Positions 1-7,954 of a DNA stretch of 64,000 nt are shown in pieces. Origin of the DNA: Sulfurimonas sp. HSL1-2 (GTDB lineage: Bacteria; Campylobacterota; Campylobacteria; Campylobacterales; Sulfurimonadaceae); the NCBI RefSeq assembly GCF_039645565.1, contig NZ_CP147914.1:2229573-2293572 (forward strand), given 5' to 3'. The notes under the pieces were generated by a model. It ran no database searches and was not told the DNA's origin. It saw only the letters and a program-made list of their open reading frames with translations. The position numbers were made by a program, and so were the translations under genes. Position 1 is the stretch's first letter. Each line of letters begins with the position of its first letter.

Positions 1-411
1 CTGGTCCTGGAGGTACTCCAGGTGGTCTTCGTAGGGTTTGATCTCGGGCAGCGTCATCTCCAGCGATCCCAGTTCCAGCAGCCGCAGGAACGGGGTGCTC
101 AGCGCAACGGAGGTGTTGAGCAGCTCCAGGTTGCAGGCCTCGCTGACCTTGAGCGGCGTGAAGCTCTGCTGGGCGATCCAGCCGAGCTCCAGCAGGTTCT
201 TGATCTGATCGAGGTGGGCAAGGAAACCGTAATCCTCCTCCCCGAAGAGCTCCTGCAGCAGCTCCAGCACCCCGCTGTCCTCCTGCCCGGTAATATAGCG
301 GCGCGCCATCGCCTGAAGGATCTTGGCCTCTTCAACACCGCACTTGAGCTGGGCGAAGATGGTGCTCTGCTCCACCTCCCCGCGTTCAACGAACTCCACC
401 AGATATTTCAC
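1..411 (-). CDS. N-terminal part of an unidentified protein (cut by window edge)
   Basis: An open frame runs off the left edge and gives 137 codons of N-terminal sequence. The chosen start is GTG at 411 because AAGGAA lies 9 nt upstream; a second GTG at 420 has no room for a ribosome site. The protein is leucine- and glutamate-rich and predicted helical, with a stretch like FLAHLDQIKNLLELGWI near residues 66-82 and FLRLLELGSLEM near 111-122. This resembles the helical N-terminal region that precedes the ATPase core in some AAA-type proteins, but no Walker motif is inside the window, so that is a weak guess. It follows the FadL gene on the same strand with about 30 nt between them, so the two are probably co-transcribed. 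Confidence 0.6.
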   Translation of the reverse strand, partial: MKYLVEFVERGEVEQSTIFAQLKCGVEEAKILQAMARRYITGQEDSGVLELLQELFGEEDYGFLAHLDQIKNLLELGWIAQQSFTPLKVSEACNLELLNTSVALSTPFLRLLELGSLEMTLPEIKPYEDHLEYLQDQ

Positions 412-441
412 TTCAGTCACTTCCTTTGTTTTGCTCGGGGC

Positions 442-1689
442 CTAGAAACGGTACTCCGCACCCAGTGTCACCAGGATGGCGGCCGTATTCGTGAAGGTCC
501 CGTCGATTTCGTTGTCATTGACGGCGCCGTCGATTCTGCGGTCCTCTTTATGGTCGTAGAGGATACCGCCGCCGAGGTTCCACGCCTCGTCCAGACGGTA
601 ACGCGCCCCGGCGGAGAAGATGACGGCATCGGCATCGGGCAGCTCGAAATTGAGCGTCTTCTCCGGGACCGGGGTCTCGTCGAGCGCGATGCCCGCCATC
701 AGCGTCCATTCGTCAAGCCCCTGCGTCACGCCGAGACGGAAGACGTTCGTGTCTTTCCAGTTCTTCGGGATGGGGTCGTCAAAATACATGGCCAGCGCCC
801 CGATATCGGTGTCGTAGTCGAAATCGAGGTCCTTGAAGGCGGACCAGTAATCTTTTTCGTACATGAATTCGACCGTCGTGGAGTGCGCCGTTCCCTCATT
901 GAAGGTGTACGCCGCGGCCACCTGCAGCACCGCCGGCAGCGGCAGGCTGACCGACCCCCCCACATCGTAGAGCAGCGTACCGTTGTAGGCGCCGTCATCG
1001 GGGAAGTAGAGTTTTGCATCCCCTTCGATATCGAATTCAACGCTGCTGCGGTAGGTCGCCGCCAGCTTCAGCGCCGGTGTCGGACGGTAGCTCAGCGCCA
1101 GGTTGTACCCGAATGCGAAGCCGTCGCCCGCCATGTCCCGCGAGCCGATGGAACCGCTTTTGACGACGCCCTGCACGTAGAGCGCCCGCAGGCCGCCCCC
1201 GACGGAGAGCTCCGGCGTGATGCGGTAGGCCACCGTCGGATTGAACTCGATGGTCTGCACCGTCACCTCCCAGGCATAGCTTCGCGCCGGCTGGTCGTTC
1301 CAGCGCTTGGAGAGGCCGCCGGGAGAGAGCATGGAGGCGCCGAAGCGCCAGTCGCCGAAAGCAGGGGAGACGTAGTGCAGCGTCGGGACGAGAAAGTGCT
1401 CAGGCTCCGCATCGGAGCCGCTCGTATCCGTCCCGACAAGCCCCGCCTGCGGCGCGGACCCGTTGAAATGTACCCCCGTGAGCCCGATGTAGGTCAGGGC
1501 CGCCTCCGCCTTCTGCGCGGCATCGCCGAAGACCATATTCGCCGGGTTGTAATAGGTGGCATCCGCCCCGTTGGCGTTGGCGGCATAGGCCGCGGCCAGT
1601 GCCAGGCTGTTGATTGAGTTTTCGGGAATGCGGTATCCCCCGGCCGTCAATGCCGTAGCCGCCGTCGCCAACAGAAGCGCTCTCTTCAT
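442..1689 (-). CDS. FadL/OmpP1-family outer-membrane transporter
   Basis: A 415-residue outer-membrane beta-barrel of the FadL/OmpP1/TodX family, which lets long-chain fatty acids and other hydrophobic compounds cross the outer membrane. A signal peptide covers about residues 1-16, and the mature protein would begin GGYRIPENS. The family signature YYNPANM follows near residue 46, and the chain ends in phenylalanine (GAEYRF), as expected for assembly by the BAM complex. AGGAGAGAG lies just before the ATG. It is divergent from a second FadL-like gene that starts 187 bp away, so the shared intergenic region probably carries both promoters. The actual substrate cannot be read from sequence. Confidence 0.9.
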   Translation of the reverse strand: MKRALLLATAATALTAGGYRIPENSINSLALAAAYAANANGADATYYNPANMVFGDAAQKAEAALTYIGLTGVHFNGSAPQAGLVGTDTSGSDAEPEHFLVPTLHYVSPAFGDWRFGASMLSPGGLSKRWNDQPARSYAWEVTVQTIEFNPTVAYRITPELSVGGGLRALYVQGVVKSGSIGSRDMAGDGFAFGYNLALSYRPTPALKLAATYRSSVEFDIEGDAKLYFPDDGAYNGTLLYDVGGSVSLPLPAVLQVAAAYTFNEGTAHSTTVEFMYEKDYWSAFKDLDFDYDTDIGALAMYFDDPIPKNWKDTNVFRLGVTQGLDEWTLMAGIALDETPVPEKTLNFELPDADAVIFSAGARYRLDEAWNLGGGILYDHKEDRRIDGAVNDNEIDGTFTNTAAILVTLGAEYRF

Positions 1690-1876
1690 CTATCTCTCTC
1701 CTGATCCACAGAGTCTAACTATATGCTTATGGTATCCAATTGACGCCTAGAATTATCATAATACCGTGGCGTGCCGCCATCTATCGTGGCTACCTGTTCC
1801 GATACGTTTAATCTCATTTTATAGCGATCTCCTCTATAGTAACAGCTGCACTAACAACGAAGAGAGGGAATGACCT

Positions 1877-3190
1877 ATGGGAAGCATGCGTCTTCATCCG
1901 TTTTACAGCGCCGCGGCGCTGCTGCTCGCCGCGGCGGGCGCACACGGTGCCGGGTTCGGCATCATCGAGAACTCGGCCTCGGGCATGGGCACGGCCTATG
2001 CTTCGGGCGGGGCGGCAGGCGAGGATGCCTCGACCGTCTGGTTCAACCCTGCCTCGATGACCCTGCTGAAGGGCCAGAACGTCGTCGGGGCGATCAACGC
2101 CATCTTCCCGACGGCCGATTTCAGCAACAACGGCTCCACCTTTGCCGACGGCACTGCCCTGAGCGGTCCCGATTCGAGCAGCAACACCCCCGCCCTGATC
2201 CCGACCTTTTACTACAGCGGCCAGATCAGTGAGCAGCTCTTCGCCGGGATCAGCATCAACGCCCCCTTCGGGCTGGTGACGCAGTATGACGACGACTGGG
2301 TCGGACGCTACCACGCCGTCGAGTCGGACCTCAAAACCGTCAACATCAACCCCGCGGTCGCCTACAAGATCGACGACCGTCTCAGCATCGGTGCCGGGGT
2401 CAGCCTGCAGCTGCTCGACATCACCCTCACGAGCGCCGTCGATTTCGGTGCCCTGCTCGGGACCCCCGGCAGCGCGGACGGTTTTGCAAAACTGACCGGT
2501 GACAACTACAACGACCTGGCCTTCGGCTGGAACGTCGGTATGCTCTACAATGTCGATGAACATACCCGGATCGCCCTCGCCTACCGTTCCGCTATCGACC
2601 AGCATGTCGAGGGCGACGCCGACTTCCGCGTCCCCGCGGCGGCCGCCCCCATCGTCAGTACCGGCGCCTTTACCGATACGACCCTCAGCGCCGACGTCAC
2701 CCTGCCGGCCTCCGCCTCGCTGAGCCTCTTCCACAGTTTCGGGGTCCTCGACCTGATGGCCGATGTAACCTGGACGCAGTGGAGCACATTCGAGGAGCTG
2801 CGTATCAAGTACGACAACCCGGCCCAGCCCGATTCCGTCACTACCGAGGATTACCAGGACCAGTGGCGCGTCGCGGTCGGCGAACGCATCCATATCAGCG
2901 AAAAGCTTGTACTCCGGACAGGGATAGCGTATGACCAGAAGGCCGTCAAGAACCGCTACCGCCGCACCCCGCGCATCCCGGACAACGACCGTTTCTGGCT
3001 CTCAGTGGGGGCGGGTTATGCCATTAGCAGCATGCTCAGCATCGACGCGGCCTACAGCCACCTCTTCGTCGCAACCACGAAGATCGAGAATACCTTTGAA
3101 TCCGGTCTTCCGGAGCTCAACCACACCCTCAAGGGAACCTACAGTTCCAGCGTAGACATCCTCAGCGCCCAGCTGAGCATGAAATTTTAG
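1877..3190 (+). CDS. FadL/OmpP1-family transporter, paired with a lipase
   Basis: A 437-residue FadL-family barrel, only distantly similar to its divergent neighbour. The signal peptide spans about residues 1-24, and the mature start would be AGFGIIENSASGMG with the family motif WFNPASM near residue 55. The C-terminus is LSMKF with a terminal phenylalanine. GAGAGGG precedes the ATG at 1877 by 8 nt; an ATG three codons later is also possible. The stop is only 9 bp before a lipoprotein gene of the VolA/Pla-1 lipase type. In Vibrio cholerae VolA and FadL cooperate to release and import fatty acids from lysophospholipid, so a comparable role is inferred here. Confidence 0.9.
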   Translation: MGSMRLHPFYSAAALLLAAAGAHGAGFGIIENSASGMGTAYASGGAAGEDASTVWFNPASMTLLKGQNVVGAINAIFPTADFSNNGSTFADGTALSGPDSSSNTPALIPTFYYSGQISEQLFAGISINAPFGLVTQYDDDWVGRYHAVESDLKTVNINPAVAYKIDDRLSIGAGVSLQLLDITLTSAVDFGALLGTPGSADGFAKLTGDNYNDLAFGWNVGMLYNVDEHTRIALAYRSAIDQHVEGDADFRVPAAAAPIVSTGAFTDTTLSADVTLPASASLSLFHSFGVLDLMADVTWTQWSTFEELRIKYDNPAQPDSVTTEDYQDQWRVAVGERIHISEKLVLRTGIAYDQKAVKNRYRRTPRIPDNDRFWLSVGAGYAISSMLSIDAAYSHLFVATTKIENTFESGLPELNHTLKGTYSSSVDILSAQLSMKF

Positions 3191-3199
3191 GAGGCCACC

Positions 3200-5329
3200 A
3201 TGCGCTATCATCACCTTACCCTCACCGCGGCCGCCGCGGTACTGGCACTGACGTTCGGCGGCTGTAACGGCGACAAGAGTACGGACCTGCAGGACAGCCT
3301 GGACGGCAACACCGTCGACGACCTCATCGCCGGCTACACGGTATTCGACCCGACGACGGGGACGATCCCCTATCCCAACAACATCCTCTTCGCCCCCAAC
3401 AGCAGTACGACGAACGATTACGACTTCGGCCAGACGCTCAACATCCCCTACGAGCCGACCGATGCCGACGCCAACGTCAAGCGCCAGCTCAATACCCTGA
3501 CGGGCTTCTCGACGACGATGCCGATCACCGCGCCGATCAGCGACGGGGTCACGCTCGACGCCACCTCCCTGCCTGTGGGCGTGCAGCTCTACAAGGTCGA
3601 CGTCAATGCGACGACCGGGGCGGTGACGGGTATCAATACCTCCCTCGTCTACGGGGTGGATTTTGCCGTCGCCCAGAGCGGCAGCAAGGTCGCCATCGTG
3701 CCGATGAAACCGCTGGAGTCGCTGACGAACTATATGGCCGTCCTCACCAGTGACCTCAACGATAGCGAGGGCCGAATCCTCGCCCCGGACTATGCCACGG
3801 CCCTGACCCTTTCGCCGAACCCGGTCGAGGCCGGCGGCGCCCTGGACGAAGCGACGGCCGCCGCGCTCGAAGCGATCCGCCAGGGCAACCAGGCCATGCT
3901 CTATGCACTGGCCATGGCCGGCAAGGACCCGACCAAAACGGTGCAGATCTGGACCTTCCGCACCCAGATGATCGGCGCCGTGCAGCACAGTATCGCCCAG
4001 TATGCGCAAAATGACACCAACGCCGCTCTGGCGATCCAGGATGTCAATGTCACGACCAAAGCCCTTTTTGCACAGCTGGGAATGGATACCAGCCTGATGA
4101 CGGGTAGCGCCGAGATCTATGCCGGGACCCTCTCCAACCTCCCGCAATACATGCCGCAGGGCTCACCGATGAACCCCCTCCCCGTCCTGGCGGGCGCGTT
4201 CAGCTACAGCGCACCGTTTACGCCGGTCATCGAAGCCAACGTCACCGTGCCGGTCGTCGCGACGGTGCCGAGTGCGGCTTCGGGATGTACGAAACCTGCC
4301 GCCGGCTGGCCGGTCGTGATCTACCAGCACGGCATCACCCGCGTGCGTACCGACCTCTTTGTCTACGGTGAAACGCTGGCCTCGGCCTGCTACGTCGGTG
4401 TCGCCATCGACCTGCCCCTGCACGGTGTCACGGAGTCCAATACGACGCTCAACCCCTTTTACATGGGAGCGCTGGAGCGCACCTTCAACGTGGACCTGGT
4501 CACGGAGAACCCCTACGGCACCGTTACAGGTTATGCCCCCGACGGCGTGATCGACTCCACGGGGATCCACTTCATGAATCTCGCCAACGTCACAACCACA
4601 AGGGACAATCTGCAGCAGACGACTTCAGACCTCATCGAACTGACGAACAGCATCGCATCTGCCGTCGTTTTTGAGCTCAACGCGACACTCTCCAACCTCG
4701 ACGGATCGCGCATCAGTTTCCTGTCCCACTCCCTGGGCAACATCGCCTCCATCGGCTACCTCAACCAGACCGATGCGCTGCAAAGCGCCGTCATGATGAT
4801 GCCCGGCCAGCAGATGATCCCCTTCCTGATCAACTCCCCCGTCTTCGCACCGGAGATCAATGCCGGCCTGTCCGTCTACGGCATCATGCCCGGCACGGAA
4901 GAATATGCGGCCTTTATGCTGGCGACCCAGACCCTGATCGACGATGCGGACCCGGCAAACTACGCGGCAGGCATCGGTGCAGCCAATACCTTCCCCATCC
5001 TCGAAATGCAGGCAATAGGCGACGGAACCGAGGGAAGCGGCGACCAGCATATCCCGGCCGTCGTACCGGGCTACCCGCTGGCCGGCGGCAGCCCTTTTAT
5101 CGCCTTCACCCAGGCGAAAGATCTCAACACGAGCGCCCTGCTTCCGGGCAACATCTACCTGCCCGATACAAACAGGACCGTCACCCGGGTCACCGAGGGC
5201 GAACACCGCTCCCCGCTTGACCCGCAATACAGCCTCGACGCCTTCCTGGAATACCACACCGAGCTGATCTCTTTCATCTACAGCAACGGTACGGCGATCC
5301 AGGTCAACGACCCTGCGATCATCAAGTAG
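3200..5329 (+). CDS. VolA/Pla-1-like surface lipase lipoprotein
   Basis: A 709-residue lipoprotein: residues 1-21 form a lipoprotein signal and LTFGGC places the lipidated cysteine at 22. The alpha/beta-hydrolase half is C-terminal. YQHGIT near residue 376 fits the oxyanion-hole strand, LSHSLG near 508-513 carries the likely nucleophile serine, and GEHRS near 667 is a plausible catalytic histidine. The elbow reads S-H-S-L-G where most lipases have G-x-S-x-G. Length, signal and layout match the VolA/Pla-1/cef extracellular lipase family. It sits 9 bp after a FadL gene and is surely co-transcribed with it. Expected action: hydrolysis of (lyso)phospholipid or other esters at the cell surface; the substrate is not proven. 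Confidence 0.82.
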   Translation: MRYHHLTLTAAAAVLALTFGGCNGDKSTDLQDSLDGNTVDDLIAGYTVFDPTTGTIPYPNNILFAPNSSTTNDYDFGQTLNIPYEPTDADANVKRQLNTLTGFSTTMPITAPISDGVTLDATSLPVGVQLYKVDVNATTGAVTGINTSLVYGVDFAVAQSGSKVAIVPMKPLESLTNYMAVLTSDLNDSEGRILAPDYATALTLSPNPVEAGGALDEATAAALEAIRQGNQAMLYALAMAGKDPTKTVQIWTFRTQMIGAVQHSIAQYAQNDTNAALAIQDVNVTTKALFAQLGMDTSLMTGSAEIYAGTLSNLPQYMPQGSPMNPLPVLAGAFSYSAPFTPVIEANVTVPVVATVPSAASGCTKPAAGWPVVIYQHGITRVRTDLFVYGETLASACYVGVAIDLPLHGVTESNTTLNPFYMGALERTFNVDLVTENPYGTVTGYAPDGVIDSTGIHFMNLANVTTTRDNLQQTTSDLIELTNSIASAVVFELNATLSNLDGSRISFLSHSLGNIASIGYLNQTDALQSAVMMMPGQQMIPFLINSPVFAPEINAGLSVYGIMPGTEEYAAFMLATQTLIDDADPANYAAGIGAANTFPILEMQAIGDGTEGSGDQHIPAVVPGYPLAGGSPFIAFTQAKDLNTSALLPGNIYLPDTNRTVTRVTEGEHRSPLDPQYSLDAFLEYHTELISFIYSNGTAIQVNDPAIIK

Positions 5330-5493
5330 CAGCGTGCTATCCCCGGGGGGAACTTCCTCCGGGACGAGTGCTAAGTGGAGATGTCAGTATCCGCATCTTG
5401 AGTCAACTCAGAAACGGTCATTAGCGTGTCCGTGGGAGCACCGGAGAATGGAGTGTCCCGAAAGCGGCAGCCTTTCGCACTTTCTTCTTTCGG

Positions 5494-5533
5494 GTTCCCT
5501 TTCTTCTTTGTGCGAACAAAGAAGAAAGGGAAC
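5494..5533. other. Perfect 17-bp stem, 6-nt loop
   Basis: GTTCCCTTTCTTCTTTG is followed by the loop TGCGAA and then its exact reverse complement. It lies between the convergent lipase and endonuclease IV genes. There is no T-tract on either strand right after the stem (an A-tract follows on the plus strand), so it is not a textbook terminator, though a bidirectional transcript barrier at this convergent junction is the most likely role. The pyrimidine-rich arm is reminiscent of the centre of the ~312-bp palindromes elsewhere in the window. Confidence 0.6.
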
Positions 5534-5542
5534 AAAAAACCC

Positions 5543-6394
5543 CTACTTTTCTTCCAGGGAATAAAGCAACTTGATCTCCTCCGCCCAGATCGTCTCGTCG
5601 ATCGTCTCGAGGATGAGCGGGATATCGTCCATGCGCGGGTCGTTCATAATGTAGCGGAACGCCTCGAGCCCAATCTTGCCTTTGCCGATACTGTCGTGGC
5701 GGTCGACATGACTGCCGAGATCCGGCTTGGAGTCGTTGAGGTGCATCCCGCGCAGGTACTTGAAACCGACGATATTCTCGAACTCCGCCATGGAGACGTC
5801 ATAGGCCTCCTTGGTGCGGATGTCGTAACCGGCGGTGAACATGTGGCAGGTATCGATGCAGACGCCGACACGGGACTTGTCCTCAACCTTGTCGATGATG
5901 TGCGCGAGGTGCTCGAACTTCCAGCCGAGGTTGCTCCCCTGTCCCGCCGTGTTCTCCAGCACAAGCGTCACCCCCTCCGTGCGCTCCAGTGTCCGGTTCA
6001 TACTCTCGGCGATACGGTCCAGGCACTCCTCTTCGCCGATCTGTTTGAGGTGCGATCCCGGGTGGAAATTGAGGCGGTCGAGCCCCAGCTGCATGCAGCG
6101 CTCGACTTCGTCTACGAAGGCGTCGAAGGATTTTTGGCGCTTCTCATCTTCGGGGTGACCCAGATTGATCAGGTACGAATCATGCGGCAGCACGTGTTTG
6201 GGCGCGATCCCGCTCTCGTCGAGCAGGCGCTTGAAAGTGTCAATCGTCTCCGTATCCAGCGCTTTCGCGTTCCATTGGCGCTGATTCTTGGTAAAGAGAG
6301 CGAAGGCCTGCGCCCCGATCGCCTCGGCATTCGTGATGGCGTTGTAGACCCCGCCCGAGGCCGACGTATGTGCACCGACAAATTTATTGCTCAT
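5543..6394 (-). CDS. nfo: Endonuclease IV (AP endonuclease)
   Basis: Endonuclease IV cuts DNA 5' to abasic sites in base-excision repair. The protein, about 283 residues from the chosen start, opens with [11 protein letters not shown] and [11 protein letters not shown], both near-identical to the family pattern. The metal-binding histidine/aspartate motifs [21 protein letters not shown] and DRHDSIGKG are all present, so the zinc site looks intact. The frame extends nine codons further upstream, but the ATG at 6394 is preferred because AGGA lies about 9 nt before it and family members begin here. It is convergent with the lipase gene and probably transcribed alone. Confidence 0.95.
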   Translation of the reverse strand: MSNKFVGAHTSASGGVYNAITNAEAIGAQAFALFTKNQRQWNAKALDTETIDTFKRLLDESGIAPKHVLPHDSYLINLGHPEDEKRQKSFDAFVDEVERCMQLGLDRLNFHPGSHLKQIGEEECLDRIAESMNRTLERTEGVTLVLENTAGQGSNLGWKFEHLAHIIDKVEDKSRVGVCIDTCHMFTAGYDIRTKEAYDVSMAEFENIVGFKYLRGMHLNDSKPDLGSHVDRHDSIGKGKIGLEAFRYIMNDPRMDDIPLILETIDETIWAEEIKLLYSLEEK

Positions 6395-6552
6395 GATAAA
6401 AATTCCTGTTTTTTTGCGCAAGCATAGCCAATCGCGCGTTAAACCAGACGAAAGGGGCGCAGGTAGTATCAGGGGCTAAGTGCCATTGGTGATGTCTCAA
6501 TAACTAATTAAGAAACGGCACGCTTCGGGAACCGAAGCTCTGTTTTCCCAAT

Positions 6553-6865
6553 AGCTTCGGTTCCCGAAGCGCATCAATAAAATAGACCCTTGGGCCTTGA
6601 GGGCGATCCTTATAAGCCATCCCGGAGGCACAAAGCCGGGAGGGATGAGCGATTCGCGAGAGGCCGCTTTTTGTGCTACTTTTTCTAAAAAAGTGGCAAA
6701 GAACTATTATCTTCATTCTTTTCTTTTTCATAAGAAAAGAAACAAAAGAAAATCGTCGTTGCGCGAATCGCTCGCCCTTCTCGGCTTTATGCCTTCAGGG
6801 CGGCTTTCAAGGCACGCTTAACGACAGGTCGCCTATCGATTTTATGCGCTTCGGGAACCGAAGCT
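6553..6865. repeat. ~312-bp nested palindromic repeat, copy 1
   Basis: A 313-bp imperfect giant palindrome. Both ends are small palindromes (AGCTTCGG....CCGAAGCG), and the arms match over more than 100 bp, e.g. GCGATTCGCG on the left against CGCGAATCGC on the right, and CCGGAGGCACAAAGCCGGG against CGGCTTTATGCCTTCAGGG. The centre holds two small hairpins (ACTTTTTCTAAAAAAGTGG and TCTTTTCTTTTTCATAAGAAAAGA). An extra copy of the tip lies at 6522-6539. The whole 6395-6880 interval has no convincing gene; the short open frames inside it come from the palindrome. Confidence 0.85.
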
Positions 6866-6880
6866 CACAGCACTGTTGAT

Positions 6881-7360
6881 TTACTGCAACCGTTTGAACT
6901 TGATCAGGATCCCGTGCTCGAAATCTTTGAAATAGATCTGCTCCGACGTGACCCGGTAGACAATCCCACCGATCTGCTGCTCGAATCCGTCATCGGTATG
7001 GATAAGGTTTTGGCGCTGCAGGATCGCTTCCCCGCGAAGCAGGTGGTAAAAGAGGTCATCGGGGTAGTCGGCGCTGAGGTATTTGGCATTGAAAGCCGAC
7101 TTGGAAAGACACCCCTCGCCCTCCGTACAGACCAGGGTTTCAACCTGAAGCCGCAGAATACGCTGGCCCGCCTCGAAGACTTCCAGCTCCGCCACGCCGT
7201 CGCCCTTGCGGATATAGCCCGTGTCGGCAAAGCGCCACTGCGGTGTTTTGAACACGACGACGTAGGCCTCCGTCTCCGGGGGTTTTTTCATGGCGCAGCC
7301 GCCAAAGAGGACAGCCACAAGCGCGGCGAAAAGCCACGACCGCAATATCGTCATGCTCAT
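6881..7360 (-). CDS. Small lipoprotein of unknown function
   Basis: A 159-residue predicted lipoprotein. Residues 1-21 form a signal peptide ending in the lipobox LFGGC, with Cys22 lipidated. The mature part is a mixed alpha/beta chain with no motif I recognise; the segment FADTGYIRKGDGVAELEVF (about residues 44-62) suggests a beta-rich fold. A pair of cysteines (VCTEGEGC, about 77-84) could form a disulfide. Its start overlaps the stop of the NlpC/P60 gene by ATGA, so the two are translated together and may act together in the cell envelope. No function is assigned. Confidence 0.8.
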   Translation of the reverse strand: MSMTILRSWLFAALVAVLFGGCAMKKPPETEAYVVVFKTPQWRFADTGYIRKGDGVAELEVFEAGQRILRLQVETLVCTEGEGCLSKSAFNAKYLSADYPDDLFYHLLRGEAILQRQNLIHTDDGFEQQIGGIVYRVTSEQIYFKDFEHGILIKFKRLQ

Positions 7361-7938
7361 CTGATCCTTCTCGTCGTCCAGTAGTGCCGTTTCCAGTAGG
7401 GCTTATCCATGCTCGAGATCATCACCCCGTACCTGGTGGAAACATGCATGAACTTCCCTGCCTCGAGATAGATGCCGACATGGCGGTCCCGCCCGCTCGT
7501 ACGGAAAAAGACAAGGTCCCCGGCCTGCAGCTCCTGTCTGTCAACGGCACTGCCGCAGTTGGCCTGCTGCCGGGTTGTACGGGGCAGCGCGATGCCGAAA
7601 AGGTCCCGGTAGGCACGCTGGACAAACGCGGAGCAATCGATCCCCCGCGGGCCAGCACCCCCGTAGCGGTAGGGGGTACGGTGCCACTGCTCCTGAAACG
7701 GATAGAGCTTGGAGAGAACCGGGTCCTCTTCGGCAGGTTGCGGCTGCGAGACCGTTTCCTCTTCCTGCAGCAGCCACACCTCTTCTGTCGGCGGCAATGC
7801 CGCGAAGGTCCTGTCAGCGGCGTAGAGGGCCGGAGCCGGGAGCGGCCTGTGGTCCGCATAGCGCGTAGAGCAGCCGCCGAGCAACAGCAGCAATGCGATG
7901 CCAAGGCCTCCCGTTTGCCATGCTGCGCCCCGCCTCAT
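7357..7938 (-). CDS. NlpC/P60-family lipoprotein, putative murein endopeptidase
   Basis: A 193-residue lipoprotein (lipobox LLGGC, Cys23) with a C-terminal NlpC/P60 domain at about residues 75-193. The catalytic triad is visible as Cys102 in GIDCSAFVQ, His153 in RHVGIYL, and a polar third residue, probably His165 in FMHVST. The family, including E. coli Spr/MepS and NlpC, cuts peptide cross-links or stems in peptidoglycan. The residue 30-75 linker is proline- and glutamate-rich. It is the first gene of a two-gene unit with the small lipoprotein downstream. Action in the periplasm, anchored in the outer membrane, is inferred. Confidence 0.9.
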   Translation of the reverse strand: MRRGAAWQTGGLGIALLLLLGGCSTRYADHRPLPAPALYAADRTFAALPPTEEVWLLQEEETVSQPQPAEEDPVLSKLYPFQEQWHRTPYRYGGAGPRGIDCSAFVQRAYRDLFGIALPRTTRQQANCGSAVDRQELQAGDLVFFRTSGRDRHVGIYLEAGKFMHVSTRYGVMISSMDKPYWKRHYWTTRRIR

Positions 7939-7954
7939 TCTCCCACCGCCCCTG

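Noticed and set aside
99..389. A 96-codon minus-strand open frame near the left edge
   Set aside because: A different frame on the same strand gives a natural, leucine/glutamate-rich protein with a ribosome site and runs through the window edge; this one is Arg/Ser-rich noise.
22..1617. A 531-codon plus-strand open frame opposite the first FadL gene
   Set aside because: It is the antisense shadow of a clear FadL gene and of the N-terminal fragment; its translation is arginine/glutamine-rich with no domain, and GC-rich DNA produces such frames.
5341..5365. GC-rich hairpin CCCGGGGG...CCTCCGGG after the lipase as a terminator
   Set aside because: It has a mismatch and no T-tract on the lipase strand, so I do not call it as an intrinsic terminator.
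5426..6427. A 333-codon plus-strand open frame over endonuclease IV
   Set aside because: The minus strand encodes an intact Nfo with all metal-binding motifs; the plus frame is its mirror and begins inside the intergenic hairpin.
6504..6879. Short open frames inside palindrome copy 1
   Set aside because: The same pseudo-peptides recur in copy 3 on both strands because of the palindrome; none has a ribosome site or known domain.
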